A DNA stretch of 64,000 nt from NCBI RefSeq assembly GCF_005503145.1, contig NZ_SCNV01000011.1, forward strand, positions 62,001 through 126,000, given 5' to 3'. The stretch is from Burkholderia sp. 4M9327F10 (GTDB taxonomy: Bacteria > Pseudomonadota > Gammaproteobacteria > Burkholderiales > Burkholderiaceae). Positions 17,196 through 29,317 of the stretch are shown here, piece after piece; within the stretch, counting starts at the first letter, position 1, and each line of letters opens with the position of its first letter. The notes below the pieces were generated by a model that worked only from the letters and a program-made list of their open reading frames with translations, had not been told where the DNA came from and did not search any database. Position numbers and translations under genes: made by a program.

Positions 17196-17808
17196 GCGTC
17201 GTGACGCCTGATGAAACGAGCCCGGCGAAATGCGCCTGACGCCATGAAGCCCGTCTCGTGCACCACGACGCACTGCCGTGCGGCACAGACGCGCTTCGAA
17301 ATGAGGTACCGGTCAAACCTGCGACCGGTTGCATCCGCTACCGGCATGGCCCGGGTGTGAACTGCGGCGCCGACCGCCGCGTGACCCAGCCAGTCACGAA
17401 TACGTTCTCATGTTATCGGCTGACGTTGTCAATGCTTCATGAGTAATTTCCCGGTCTTGACGCCCCGCCGCGCTGCCGCTTCCTGCCGCGCTCTCCGTGC
17501 ACCGCAATGCAGCATCGCGCGACATGTAGGGCACTTTCCGCTCTTCATGCGTGCTCTGCCACCCTTCCAGCGCCCCCCGCTTGCGGCCCTCCTTAAGCCT
17601 CTCGCCGCCCGAAAGGTAAAATAGCAGACGAGGCCCGGATGGGCCGTGCCCAAAGCGGGCCGCTAATCCAACCGATGCCGGACCCCGCCGACCCGCGAGG
17701 CCGGTCCGCGCATCGATATCCGCAACCGAATCACCCGCGGCGACCCCGGTTCGATCCGGCGTCGCCCGAGGACAGCTCGTCCTTGACAGAGCCCCTCAGG
17801 AGCCACAC
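17196..17808. other. 613-base intergenic region without a convincing gene
   Basis: Short open frames here lack ribosome-binding sites and family-like composition. The segment 17401-17460 is AT-richer than its surroundings and may hold the promoter of the following DUF2760/Hsp70 operon, but no clear -35/-10 pair is visible; TAAAAT near 17617 is a possible -10. Several GC hairpins occur, for example GGCCC-GGAT-GGGCC near 17632. I find no heat-shock (sigma-32) consensus. Confidence 0.5.
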
Positions 17809-18405
17809 ATGACCGACACGAACGTGTCTTTCCTCGGCCGGATTTCGCTGGCTGTCGGAACGTTCTTCAGCATTCTCGGCGATGGCGAGTTCGCCGCCCG
17901 CGTACAACGGCTGCGCAGCGGCGCACCCGTCACGGCAACGCCAGCGCCTGCGCCCGTTGCAGCACCCGCACCCGCGCCCGCGCCGGCCCCTGCGCCGCAG
18001 CCGGCTGCCCCGGTGCTGAAGCAGGCAAGCCCGGACGCCGCGTTGCAACTGCTGGGCCTGCTGCAACGCGATGCGCGCTTTGTCGACTTCATCGAAGAAG
18101 ATGTGGCCGGCTACTCGGACGCCGACATCGGCGCGGCCGCCCGCGTCGTGCATGGCGGTTGCCGCACGGTGCTGCGCGAGCACTTCACGATCCGCCCGGT
18201 GCGCGAGGAAGCCGAAGGCAGCCGCGTGACGCTGCCCGAAGGCTTCGACGCCAGCGCCGTCCGCCTCACAGGCAACGTGGTCGGCAAGGCGCCGTTTACC
18301 GGCAGCCTGAGCCATCGCGGCTGGCGCGTCGACGAGGTGCGTCTGCCGAAGCTGGCCGCGAGCCACGACGCCTCGGTGATCGCCGCCGCCGAGGTGGAGC
18401 TATGA
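17809..18405 (+). CDS. DUF2760 domain protein
   Basis: The 198-residue protein matches my recollection of the DUF2760 family, which is regularly encoded directly before Hsp70-like genes in proteobacteria. An N-terminal helix (SFLGRISLAVGTFFSILGDGEFA) is followed by a flexible alanine/proline linker of AP repeats (residues about 44-66), then the conserved domain (ALQLLGLLQRDARFVDFIEED, GCRTVLREHF, LSHRGWRVDEVRLP). AGGAG lies before the ATG. Its stop overlaps the start of the next gene in ATGA, indicating translational coupling. It may be a cofactor or client adaptor of the two chaperones; its function is unknown. Confidence 0.9.
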   Translation: MTDTNVSFLGRISLAVGTFFSILGDGEFAARVQRLRSGAPVTATPAPAPVAAPAPAPAPAPAPQPAAPVLKQASPDAALQLLGLLQRDARFVDFIEEDVAGYSDADIGAAARVVHGGCRTVLREHFTIRPVREEAEGSRVTLPEGFDASAVRLTGNVVGKAPFTGSLSHRGWRVDEVRLPKLAASHDASVIAAAEVEL

Positions 18406-20249
18406 GCGATTCGCGCTACTCGATCGGCATCGACCTGGGCACGACCCATTGCGCGCTCTCGTATGTCGACCTCGCCGGCAGCGACGGCGAAAAGACCACC
18501 CTCGAAGTGCAGCCGATCACGCAGCTCACCGCGCCGGCCACTATCGACAACCTGCCGCTGCTGCCCTCGTTCCTGTATCTGCCGCATCCGAGCGAGCTCG
18601 CACCGTTCGACCTGGGCTTGCCGTGGACCGGCGGACGCGACTTCGCAGTGGGCGAAATGGCGCGCAGCCGCGGCGCGGCCACGCCGATCCGGCTCGTGTC
18701 GAGCGCCAAGAGCTGGCTGTGCCACCCGGGCGTCGACCGTCGCGCAGCCATCCTGCCCAATGACGCGCCGCCCGAAGTAGCACGCGTCTCGCCGCTCGAA
18801 AGCTCGATTCGCTACCTCACGCATCTGCGCGAAGCGTGGGACCATGCGCACCCCGAGGCGCCCTTCAGCGAGCAGGAAATCACCGTCACGATTCCCGCCT
18901 CGTTCGATCCGGCTGCCCGCGAACTGACCGCCGAAGCCGCGCAGCGCGCCGGCTATACCGGCATGACGTTGCTGGAGGAACCGCAGGCGGCGCTTTATAG
19001 CTGGATCCAGAAAAGTAGCGGCCAGTGGCGCAAGCAGGTGCAGGTGGGCGACATCATCCTCGTCGTGGACGTGGGCGGCGGCACCACCGACCTGTCGCTG
19101 ATCGCAGTCGTCGAGCGCGAAGGCAACCTCGAACTGCACCGCGTCGCCGTGGGCGAACACATCCTGCTCGGCGGCGACAACATGGATCTCGCGCTCGCCC
19201 ACGTGGTGGCCCGCAAGCTGGCCGCGCAAGGCACGCAAGCCGATCCGTGGCAACTGCGCGCACTGACCTACGCGTGCCGCGCCGCCAAGGAAACGCTGCT
19301 GAGCGACGCCAGCACCGATGCCGTGCCGCTCGTCGTCCCAAGCCGCGGCTCCAAGCTGATCGGCGGCTCGATCCGTACCGAACTCACGCGCGCCGAACTC
19401 ACACAGACGATCCTCGAAGGCTTCTTCCCGCAAGTGGATAGCGCGGCGCGTCCGGTGAGCCGCGCGCGCGTCGGCCTGACGCAACTTGGTCTGCCCTACG
19501 CCCAGGATGCGGCTGTGACGCGCCATCTGGCGGCGTTCCTCGGCCGTCAGGTGGGCGCGCTTGCCGAACTCGAAGGCTTGCAAGGCACGCAGCCGGAAGG
19601 CGCGAGCTTTCTGCATCCCACGGCAGTGCTGTTCAATGGCGGCGTGTTCAAGTCGCCGTTGCTGGTCGAGCGCATTTTGCAGACGCTCAGCGGCTGGCTC
19701 GCTGCGGAGGGCGCTGCACCGGCGCGCCTGCTGGAAGGCGCGGACCTCGACCTCGCGGTCGCACGCGGCGCGGCCTACTACGGCTATGTCAAGCGCGGCC
19801 AGGGCGTGCGGATTCGCGGCGGCATTGCGCAGGCCTTCTATATTGCGGTCGAATCGTCCATGCCCGCCGTGCCGGGGCTCGAGCCGCCGGTGCAAGCGCT
19901 GTGCGTGGCGCCGTTCGGCATGGAGGAAGGCACCGAGGCGGAACTGCCGGCCCAGGAGTTCGGCCTCGTGGTCGGCGAGCCGGTGCAGTTCCGCTTCTTC
20001 GGCTCGTCGGTGCGGCGTCAGGATCAGGTCGGCACGCTGCTCGATTACTGGTCGCCTGAGGAGCTGCAGGAACTCGACGCAATCCAGGCCACGCTGCCGC
20101 CCGAAGGCCGCAGCCCCGGCGAGATCGTGCCGGTGAAACTGCATGCGCGCGTCACCGAGGCCGGGACGCTGGAACTGGAAGCCATCCCGCGCGGCACCGG
20201 CGAGCGCTGGAAAGTCGAGTTCGACGTGCGCGGCAACGCCAACGCTTGA
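18402..20249 (+). CDS. Hsp70 family protein (divergent DnaK-like ATPase)
   Basis: The 615-residue protein has the actin-like Hsp70 ATPase fold. Phosphate 1 is IGIDLGTTHCALSYV, phosphate 2 is ILVVDVGGGTTDLSL, and the connecting segment TIPASFDPAARELTAEAAQRAGY is Hsp70-like. A glycine-rich adenosine-binding stretch (FNGGVFKSPLLVERIL) follows. The region after residue about 470 is a shortened substrate-binding-like domain, and the DnaK lid is missing. The start at 18402 overlaps the DUF2760 stop (ATGA). The next gene starts at 20255, five bases after this stop. It is not DnaK itself, since no dnaJ or grpE is present. Probable role: a specialised ATP-driven chaperone paired with the following gene. 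Confidence 0.92.
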   Translation: MSDSRYSIGIDLGTTHCALSYVDLAGSDGEKTTLEVQPITQLTAPATIDNLPLLPSFLYLPHPSELAPFDLGLPWTGGRDFAVGEMARSRGAATPIRLVSSAKSWLCHPGVDRRAAILPNDAPPEVARVSPLESSIRYLTHLREAWDHAHPEAPFSEQEITVTIPASFDPAARELTAEAAQRAGYTGMTLLEEPQAALYSWIQKSSGQWRKQVQVGDIILVVDVGGGTTDLSLIAVVEREGNLELHRVAVGEHILLGGDNMDLALAHVVARKLAAQGTQADPWQLRALTYACRAAKETLLSDASTDAVPLVVPSRGSKLIGGSIRTELTRAELTQTILEGFFPQVDSAARPVSRARVGLTQLGLPYAQDAAVTRHLAAFLGRQVGALAELEGLQGTQPEGASFLHPTAVLFNGGVFKSPLLVERILQTLSGWLAAEGAAPARLLEGADLDLAVARGAAYYGYVKRGQGVRIRGGIAQAFYIAVESSMPAVPGLEPPVQALCVAPFGMEEGTEAELPAQEFGLVVGEPVQFRFFGSSVRRQDQVGTLLDYWSPEELQELDAIQATLPPEGRSPGEIVPVKLHARVTEAGTLELEAIPRGTGERWKVEFDVRGNANA

Positions 20250-20254
20250 GCACG

Positions 20255-23134
<2,880 letters not shown>

Positions 23135-23135
23135 G

Positions 23136-24701
23136 CTATAGCCTGAAAAACGCAATCGCCTGATTCAATTCATACCCCTGTCCCTCCAGCGATTTTGACG
23201 CCGCAGTCGCTTGCTCGACGAGAGCCGCGTTCTGCTGCGTGACCGAGTCCATCTGCGTGATCGCCTGATTGACCTGCTCGATCCCTCGGCTCTGCTCGAT
23301 GGAAGCCGCCGCGATCTCACCCATGATGTCCGTGACACGCGCCACCGCCTGTGTCACTTCCGACATCGTCTTTCCGGCTTCGCTGGCCCGCTCCGAGCCG
23401 CCCTGGATCTTCGCCACTGATTCGGCGATCAGGTCCTTGATCTCCTTCGCCGCACTCGACGAACGTTGCGCGAGACTGCGCACTTCGCTCGCCACCACCG
23501 CGAAGCCGCGCCCCTGCTCGCCTGCGCGAGCGGCTTCCACCGCCGCGTTGAGCGCAAGAATGTTGGTCTGAAAGGCAATGCCTTCGATGATGCTGGTGAT
23601 ATCAGCAATCTTGGTCGAGCTTGTGCTGATCTCGCCCATGGTCTGCACGACCTGGCTCACCACGTGATTGCCCTTCACGGCCACGTCCGAAGCGTTCGCC
23701 GACAGCACGCTCGCCTGCTGCGAGTTCTCGGCGTTCTGCTTGACCGTCGAGGTGAGCTCATCCATGCTCGACGCGGTTTCCTGCAATGACGAGGCCTGCT
23801 GTTCGGTACGCGACGACAGGTCGATATTGCCCGCGGCAATCTGGCTCGAGCCGGTGGCGATGTTGTCCGCCGCCGTCCGCACGCGTGCAATCAATTCGAC
23901 CAGACTCGCCTGCATCCGGCCCATCGACGACAGCACGCTGCCCGCTGGGGCCTGTGCGGCGCCCGCGACTGCACTCAGGTCGCCGCTGGCGACACGCTGG
24001 GCCAGCTCGCCCAGCACGCCCGGTTCGGCGCCCAGTGAGCGGATCAGGCCGCGGGCAATCAAAAATCCCAGCAGTAACGAAAGCGCAACGGCTGCGACAC
24101 AGGTACCAATCAGGACCCCTCGCTGCACCGCGTATTGATCGGCGGAAGCCTCCACCAACTCATCGGCCCGGGTGCGGGTGTAGGCCTCGTAGGCGTCGGT
24201 GGCTTTGACCAGCGCGGCAAGCAGCGGCCGGCAATCGTTGTCGATCTTCGCGATCGCTTCGTCGCGTTTGTTGGCAACGGCCAGCGCCACAATGGCCTGC
24301 GCCACCGGCGTGTAGTCCGCCTCGATCCGGTTGATCTCCTTCACCATGTCGCGAGCCTGATCGCTGACGTCGCTGCCGGATGCGATCAACTGGTTGAGTT
24401 TCGCGAGATTCGTCTGGACATCCTGCTGCGCCTGCGCCTCAGCATCCTTCTCCAACTGGAACTCGTCCGGCTTCGTCACCAGTGCCATGTTGCGGGCTGC
24501 AATGGCGCGCCGGTCGACCGCGGTTCGCACCTGCTGGGCGATGTTGGCACGCGTATCAATGCCGGACACGAAACCGGCAAAGCGCGCGTTGGAGTCGCTC
24601 AGCGACTTCAACGACATCCCCGCCACCACCATCACCACCACAGTCAAGGTCCCAAAAGCGCTGTACAGCCGGGCTTTTACGGACATATCTTTAAAGTTCA
24701 T
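23136..24701 (-). CDS. Methyl-accepting chemotaxis protein
   Basis: This complete 521-residue chemoreceptor has a short N-terminal segment, transmembrane helix 1 ([20 protein letters not shown]) and a periplasmic four-helix-bundle sensor of about 165 residues ([20 protein letters not shown] onward). Transmembrane helix 2 is [20 protein letters not shown], followed by a HAMP linker and a long cytoplasmic coiled coil with the tip [20 protein letters not shown]. It ends in AIAFFRL without a CheR-docking pentapeptide. The sensor resembles the Tar/Tsr-type four-helix bundle, but the ligand is not predictable. Its stop (23136-23138) is one base from the convergent Hsp70 stop. Confidence 0.96.
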   Translation of the reverse strand: MNFKDMSVKARLYSAFGTLTVVVMVVAGMSLKSLSDSNARFAGFVSGIDTRANIAQQVRTAVDRRAIAARNMALVTKPDEFQLEKDAEAQAQQDVQTNLAKLNQLIASGSDVSDQARDMVKEINRIEADYTPVAQAIVALAVANKRDEAIAKIDNDCRPLLAALVKATDAYEAYTRTRADELVEASADQYAVQRGVLIGTCVAAVALSLLLGFLIARGLIRSLGAEPGVLGELAQRVASGDLSAVAGAAQAPAGSVLSSMGRMQASLVELIARVRTAADNIATGSSQIAAGNIDLSSRTEQQASSLQETASSMDELTSTVKQNAENSQQASVLSANASDVAVKGNHVVSQVVQTMGEISTSSTKIADITSIIEGIAFQTNILALNAAVEAARAGEQGRGFAVVASEVRSLAQRSSSAAKEIKDLIAESVAKIQGGSERASEAGKTMSEVTQAVARVTDIMGEIAAASIEQSRGIEQVNQAITQMDSVTQQNAALVEQATAASKSLEGQGYELNQAIAFFRL

Positions 24702-24715
24702 GTTTTTCCGGTCCC

Positions 24716-24730
24716 CTCGATTGAATCGAG
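24716..24730. promoter_or_regulatory. 15-base palindrome just upstream of the chemoreceptor start
   Basis: CTCGATT-G-AATCGAG is a perfect dyad with 7-base arms, 15-29 bases before the leftward ATG. In the transcript it would form a stem next to the ribosome-binding site, so it could act as an operator or as a translational control hairpin. Confidence 0.4.
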
Positions 24731-24842
24731 AAAAATAGTTCGTTGTTTGTCACATCTCTCTCATATTCCAACGGCCCGGGTCGGCTGCGGCATTACCTGC
24801 CATCTAAATGCCTTAACGGCAGCGGCACAATTTTCATTAGTT

Positions 24843-24858
24843 ACGCAAAGGTTTGCGT
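24843..24858. promoter_or_regulatory. 16-base inverted repeat in the receptor upstream region
   Basis: ACGCAAA-GG-TTTGCGT has perfect 7-base arms and sits 142 bases upstream of the receptor start, beside a T-rich run. The loop is too short for a good RNA hairpin, which favours a protein-binding site. Confidence 0.4.
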
Positions 24859-25249
24859 CTGTTTTATTTTTTACGATCCGTGCAATTGATCTGGATTTAA
24901 CATTTCCCTATACAGATAATCCAGCCGCGCCCATGGTTTGCAGATCTATCAAGCTGGCTGGGCATCTGCACGAATCGCCAGGATTCGTCTTTTAGCCCCG
25001 GAAAAGCAGGGTCGACGCCTGCGAATTGACACAGTGATTTAACATTCATTAAATAAATTAGCGGGTTAATGTGAAGCAAGCGAAACCCACCGATACTTTT
25101 TTGATTTCTCTGACGAAACAAAGCAAGCAGGCATGGCCTAATCGCACGCATCGCCATTGACACCCCGGCCGATGCGAGGGCGTCATTCGTGTCCCAAGGG
25201 AAATTGACTTGCGCAGAACACAAGCGCAAGCTCACCGCCGAACGCCTTC

Positions 25250-25268
25250 GCCGGGCAGCACGCCCGGC
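25250..25268 (-). terminator. GC hairpin downstream of the 2-hydroxyacid dehydrogenase gene
   Basis: GCCGGGC (25250-25256) and GCCCGGC (25262-25268) form a perfect 7-base stem with a 5-base loop, 25 bases past the end of the leftward gene. No T-run follows, so intrinsic termination is uncertain. Confidence 0.35.
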
Positions 25269-25293
25269 CACAACATGAACACGTTGAATCCGC

Positions 25294-26226
25294 TCAGATC
25301 GGCGTCAACACCGGTTCGCCTGCAAAATGCCGCGTCGCGTTATTTATAAAGTTCTGCACCGAGGCCATGATCGCCTCCGGCGACCTGCCGCCCACATGCG
25401 GCGTCAACACCACGTTGCGTAGTTCAAGCAAGGCCTCGGGCGGATGCGGCTCGCCCTCGTACACGTCGAGCCCGGCCCCCGCAATCGTTCCCGCCCTGAG
25501 CGCGTCGGCCAGCGCCGCCGTATCCACAACACTCCCGCGCGACACATTCACGATGTAGCCGCCCGGCCCCAACGCCTCAAGCACAGGCTTGTTGATCAGA
25601 TGCCGCGTGCCGGGACCGCCGGGCGTCGCGATCAGCAGAAAATCGCACCACTGCGCGAGCGCCGTAACGCTGTCGAAGTAGCGCATCGGCTCACCATCGC
25701 GCGGCTTGCGGTTGTGATAGCCCAACTCCATGTCGAACCCCGCACCACGCCGGGCGATCTTCTGGCCGATATTGCCGAGGCCGAGAATGCCCAGCCGCTT
25801 GCCCGACACGTTCGGCTGCATCGGCAGCGTATCGCGCCATACGCCCTGGCGGGTCGCCAGATCGAGATGCGGGACATCGCGCACCACGGCAAGCAGCAGC
25901 GCGAACGCATGATCGGCGACGCAGTGATCGTTGGTCCCCGCGCCGTTGACCAGCGCGATATTGCGCGCGCGGGCGTGGTCGAGCGGAAGGTTTTCGTAGC
26001 CCGCGCCCAGCGCGCTGATGAATTCGAGTTGCGGCAACTGGTCGACTTCAGCGGCTGTCAGGCCAGTCGTGCCGTTGGTCAGCACGGCGCGGACCGTTGC
26101 GCCATGCGACGCGATCGCTGCGGTGCGCGAAGCGGGATCCGGCGCGTAAATGAACTCAAAGGCCGCGGCGATACGCTCACGGCTCTCGTCATTCAAGGGA
26201 ATCAGAATCAGCAGGGTGGGTTTCAT
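25294..26226 (-). CDS. D-isomer-specific 2-hydroxyacid dehydrogenase
   Basis: The 310-residue NAD(P)H-dependent enzyme reduces a 2-oxoacid, probably glyoxylate or hydroxypyruvate given overall similarity to that branch. The nucleotide-binding motif is GILGLGNIGQKIARR. The catalytic triad is the arginine in NVSRGSVVD, the glutamate in DVYEGEP and the histidine in LTPHVGGRS. The N-terminal catalytic half begins with MKPTLLILIPL. I chose the ATG at 26226; an open upstream extension of 26 residues is proline-rich and unlike the family. It is a single-gene unit between a chemoreceptor and a GGDEF gene. The exact substrate is unresolved. Confidence 0.92.
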   Translation of the reverse strand: MKPTLLILIPLNDESRERIAAAFEFIYAPDPASRTAAIASHGATVRAVLTNGTTGLTAAEVDQLPQLEFISALGAGYENLPLDHARARNIALVNGAGTNDHCVADHAFALLLAVVRDVPHLDLATRQGVWRDTLPMQPNVSGKRLGILGLGNIGQKIARRGAGFDMELGYHNRKPRDGEPMRYFDSVTALAQWCDFLLIATPGGPGTRHLINKPVLEALGPGGYIVNVSRGSVVDTAALADALRAGTIAGAGLDVYEGEPHPPEALLELRNVVLTPHVGGRSPEAIMASVQNFINNATRHFAGEPVLTPI

Positions 26227-26532
26227 GGGCTCGATGCGTTGATTAGCGGGATTGCGGAAAACTGCGGCGTTGGCGGGACACGGCGACGCCGGAAAGTGTA
26301 ACAAGGGCCCGGCGACCGTGCAGGCGGCCGCCCCGACGCGTGCCCCCGCTCAAGTTCCCGCCCTGTCTGCCGTTATGCGGCAAGGGTTCAAACACCTCCG
26401 GCCGGGTCCGGCGGCGCTTTGGGGGGCCAGCACGCCGCCCCTGCTCTGCCTTCAGCCAAGGTCGTTATTGACCGGTCAGCCTCCGCCCGCAAAGTCGTCT
26501 TAGAATAGCCACACCCTCACCACGGATTCGTC
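26227..26532. other. 306-base divergent intergenic region
   Basis: This region separates the leftward dehydrogenase from the rightward GGDEF gene. It contains a perfect 10-base palindrome TGACCGGTCA (26469-26478) and a -10-like TAGAAT (26501-26506), 27 bases before the GGDEF start. TTGACC at 26468-26473 overlaps the palindrome but is 27 bases from TAGAAT, too far for a normal -35. I see no small gene. Confidence 0.45.
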
Positions 26533-28011
26533 ATGCTGGATTCCCTTAACGCTCAAGAGATACCCCCCGCCAGCGACGACTCGGAGATGTTCGAGCTAGC
26601 CCCCGTTTCGCTCTGGCTCGAGGACTTCAGCGGCGTACGCACCCTGTTCGACACCTGGCGCGCCGAGGGCGTGACCGATCTGCGCGTGCATTTCCGCGAG
26701 CATCCCGAGCGGGTCGCGCAATGCGCGCACAGCATCCGCGTCGTCAAGGTCAACCGCAAGACGCTCGACCTGTTCGAAGCGGACAGTCTCGCCACACTGA
26801 CCGGCAATCTCGGCACGGTGTTTCGCGACGACATGCTGAAGACCCACCTCGAAGAGCTTTGCCAGTTGTGGGCCGGCCAGAACAGCTTCATGAGCCAGAC
26901 GGTCAATTACACGCTGGGCGGACGACGGGTCGACGTCCTGCTCAAGGGCGCCGTGCTGCCTGGGCACGAAGCGCAATGGGACCGCGTGCTGGTCTCGCTG
27001 GAGGATGTCAGCGAGCTCGAAGGCGCGCGCCATCGCCTCGTACAGGCTGAGCAATACGCACGCGGTCTGTTCGAAGACTCACCGGTGTCGCTGTGGGTGG
27101 AAGATTTCAGCGCGGTCAAACGCCTGCTCAACGAAGCACGGGCGGCCGGCATCGCCGACTTCCGCGTGTTCACTGATGTGCACCCGGAGTTCGTCGATCG
27201 CTGCATGCAGGAAATTCACGTGCTCGACGTGAACCGGCACACGCTTGCCATGTTTGCGGCGCCGGACAAAGCGACGCTGCTGTCGCACCTGCAGGATGTG
27301 TTCCGCGACGACATGCGGCCGCATTTCCGCGAGCAGCTTATCGACCTGTGGGACGGCAAGCTGTTCCAGCAGCGCGAAGTCCTCAACTATTCGCTGGACG
27401 GCAGCGAGGTTCACGTGCATCTGCAATTCTCGGTGTTGCCGGGCCATGAGCAGAACTGGGACCTCGTGCTGGTCGCGCTCACCGATATCACCGCGCGCAA
27501 GAAAGCCGAGGCCTATCTGGAGTTTCTCGGCAAGCACGACGTACTGACCAAGCTGCGCAACCGCTCGTTCTATGTCGACGAACTGAACCGGCTCGAACGC
27601 AAGGGCCCGTTCCCCGTGACCGTGATCATGGCCGACCTGAACGGCCTGAAACGGATCAACGATCAGCTCGGTCACGCGGCAGGCGACGCGCTGTTGCGGC
27701 GTGCCGGCGAGGTGCTGGCGAAAGCGATGGAGTCGCCGTTTCACGCGGCGCGTATCGGCGGCGACGAATTCGCCATCCTGATGCCCAGTACCGACGAGCA
27801 TGGCGGCGCGGCGATGATCGACACGATCCGGCAACTGGTCGAGCTGAACAACCAGTTCTACCCGGGTTCGGTGCTGAGCTTTTCGATGGGTGCGGCAACC
27901 TGCCAGCAAGGCGAACGGCTCGAGACCACCATACAGCGGGCAGATTTGCTGATGTATGAAGAAAAGCGTGCGCACTACGCGAACCAGGGGCCGGGTGGCG
28001 TGAACGACTGA
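26533..28011 (+). CDS. Diguanylate cyclase (GGDEF) with duplicated PAS-like sensor
   Basis: This 492-residue cytoplasmic protein has two tandem homologous sensor repeats of about 130-160 residues. Repeat one starts with ELAPVSLWLEDFSGV (about residue 20), repeat two with EDSPVSLWVEDFSAV (about residue 181); both contain VFRDDM and SVLPGHE or AVLPGHE. A GGDEF domain follows, with the intact active site GGDEF at 409-413 (ARIGGDEFAIL), so it probably makes cyclic di-GMP. The RxxD inhibitory site expected five residues upstream is missing (the sequence there is MESPFHAARI). No membrane segment is present. It is a single-gene unit with a weak ribosome-binding site. Confidence 0.93.
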   Translation: MLDSLNAQEIPPASDDSEMFELAPVSLWLEDFSGVRTLFDTWRAEGVTDLRVHFREHPERVAQCAHSIRVVKVNRKTLDLFEADSLATLTGNLGTVFRDDMLKTHLEELCQLWAGQNSFMSQTVNYTLGGRRVDVLLKGAVLPGHEAQWDRVLVSLEDVSELEGARHRLVQAEQYARGLFEDSPVSLWVEDFSAVKRLLNEARAAGIADFRVFTDVHPEFVDRCMQEIHVLDVNRHTLAMFAAPDKATLLSHLQDVFRDDMRPHFREQLIDLWDGKLFQQREVLNYSLDGSEVHVHLQFSVLPGHEQNWDLVLVALTDITARKKAEAYLEFLGKHDVLTKLRNRSFYVDELNRLERKGPFPVTVIMADLNGLKRINDQLGHAAGDALLRRAGEVLAKAMESPFHAARIGGDEFAILMPSTDEHGGAAMIDTIRQLVELNNQFYPGSVLSFSMGAATCQQGERLETTIQRADLLMYEEKRAHYANQGPGGVND

Positions 28012-28108
28012 CACCTGCCGGCCCGGGTGGCCTCGCGCGACGGCTCCCCCGCACTCTGGTTCTATCTGTCGCCTGAACGCCGAAGTCCTTCTCGCAAGGA
28101 GACGAACC

Positions 28109-28828
28109 ATGTGTGCCCCTCTTCTGCCGTCCGCGGCACGCCGCCAGTTGCTGCTCGCGGGTGCCGCGTCGTTGACGCTGGCCCGCTTCGCCACTGGCGA
28201 AGCGGATGCCGCCGAGCCCGCCGACCCGAACGCCCCCAACGCGATCGCCCCAGACGAGGCGCTCGCGCGTCTCATGGACGGCAACGCGCGCTACGCAGCC
28301 AATGCGCCGGCCAACAAGGACTACTCGGCTGGCCGCGCGAGCCGTGTCACGGCGCAGTATCCGATCGCCGCAATCGTCAGTTGCGCGGACTCGCGCGTCG
28401 CCCCGGAACTCGCATTCGATCAGGGGCCGGGCGATCTCTTCGTGGTGCGGGTGGCGGGCAACTTCGTCAACGAGGATGGACTCGCGAGCCTCGAGTATGG
28501 TGTGAAGTTTTTGCAGGTGCCGCTCATCGTGGTGCTCGGCCATACCAACTGCGGCGCTGTGAGCGCCACCGTCGACGCGATTCAGAAAGGCGTTGTACTG
28601 CCGGGCCATCTGCCTGACCTGGTGCGCTCGATCAAGCCCGCAGTGGCGATCGCCCAGTTGCATAAAGACGCCGACCTGAAAGCCAGCGCCACCGTCGAGA
28701 ACGTGCGGCTCAATGCCAACCGCCTGAGCGTGTCGAAGCCGATCATCGGCCACTATGTGAAGGATGGCAAAGTAAAAGTGGTCGGCGGGGTTTACGATCT
28801 GGCCACCGGCAAGGTCAATCTGTTGTGA
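28109..28828 (+). CDS. Beta-carbonic anhydrase with twin-arginine-type signal
   Basis: The 239-residue beta-class carbonic anhydrase interconverts CO2 and bicarbonate. The zinc ligands are the cysteine in VSCADSR (with the Asp-Arg dyad) and the histidine and cysteine in LGHTNCGAV. The N-terminus has AARRQLLLAGAASLTLARF followed by an alanine-rich stretch, which looks like a Tat signal (RR-x-LLL plus a weakly hydrophobic core), so the mature enzyme is probably periplasmic and folded before export. AAGGAG lies upstream. Its last 14 bases overlap the 3' end of the convergent VOC gene. Confidence 0.93.
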   Translation: MCAPLLPSAARRQLLLAGAASLTLARFATGEADAAEPADPNAPNAIAPDEALARLMDGNARYAANAPANKDYSAGRASRVTAQYPIAAIVSCADSRVAPELAFDQGPGDLFVVRVAGNFVNEDGLASLEYGVKFLQVPLIVVLGHTNCGAVSATVDAIQKGVVLPGHLPDLVRSIKPAVAIAQLHKDADLKASATVENVRLNANRLSVSKPIIGHYVKDGKVKVVGGVYDLATGKVNLL

Positions 28829-29135
28829 GCACAGCCTTGCCATAGCTGGCGACGATCCGGCGATCCTGTTCCTGCGCCGGGAACAGCTCCCATTCGAGAC
28901 CGTTGATGTCCACACTGCTGGAATAGCCTTGGGCGCTATCGTCCTCGAACCCGACATGCCGAAGCTGGCCTGCTTTTTCGGGCGTCTCGTTGATCGAGAA
29001 GTTGAGCAGATCGGTGCGCCACATCGCGTAGCGGCCAGGCACGACCGCGGTGGGGCGCTGGCCGAGGCGTTCGCTATAGTCGGCAATCGATGCATTGAGA
29101 TCGGCAACGGCAAGAGCGATATGGAAGCGCTTCAT
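28815..29135 (-). CDS. VOC (glyoxalase-like) family protein
   Basis: This small 106-residue protein has one vicinal-oxygen-chelate fold: beta-alpha-beta start MKRFHIALAVADLNASIADYSERLGQ, a middle strand (NFSINETPEKAG, LRHVGFEDD) and a final DINGLEWELFPA strand. The histidine at position 5 and glutamates at the C-terminus could bind a metal. It may be an ArsI-like or dioxygenase-like enzyme or a resistance protein; no specific role can be read. It overlaps the convergent carbonic anhydrase gene by 14 bases at the 3' end. Confidence 0.85.
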   Translation of the reverse strand: MKRFHIALAVADLNASIADYSERLGQRPTAVVPGRYAMWRTDLLNFSINETPEKAGQLRHVGFEDDSAQGYSSSVDINGLEWELFPAQEQDRRIVASYGKAVLTTD

Positions 29136-29317
29136 GTTTCTATGTCTCCAGGAGAGGTGAGTGACGCCATCCTAGTCTGGTGCTCAAAAGCTAACCAGTT
29201 GCCCAATCATTCTGGTATTGACGTTACCGGTCTTGCGCTGAGTCACGAGGAAACACCGCGTAACATGCACGGTGGCTAACGTCACACCAACTAGCTTCAT
29301 ATCGACAGGAGCGCGAG

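Larger units (their letters stand above)
24702..25293. other. 592-base AT-richer intergenic region upstream of the chemoreceptor gene
   Basis: No gene is convincing here; an open frame on the minus strand at 24897-25271 lacks a ribosome-binding site and any recognisable fold. Compared with its flanks, 24800-25100 is AT-rich, as expected for a promoter region of the leftward receptor gene. It holds two dyads, listed separately, and a hairpin near its right end. A sigma-28 flagellar promoter was sought and not clearly found. Confidence 0.5.

Noticed and set aside
18111..20144. 677-codon open frame opposite the first Hsp70 gene
   Set aside because: Antisense shadow in high-GC DNA; the sense strand has clear Hsp70 motifs and overlapping starts.
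24731..24842. Search for a sigma-28 flagellar promoter before the chemoreceptor gene
   Set aside because: No TAAAG/GCCGATAA-like pair with correct spacing was found.
24897..25271. Possible gene of 124 codons on the minus strand in the AT-richer gap
   Set aside because: No ribosome-binding site, no recognisable fold and a composition unlike the neighbouring genes.
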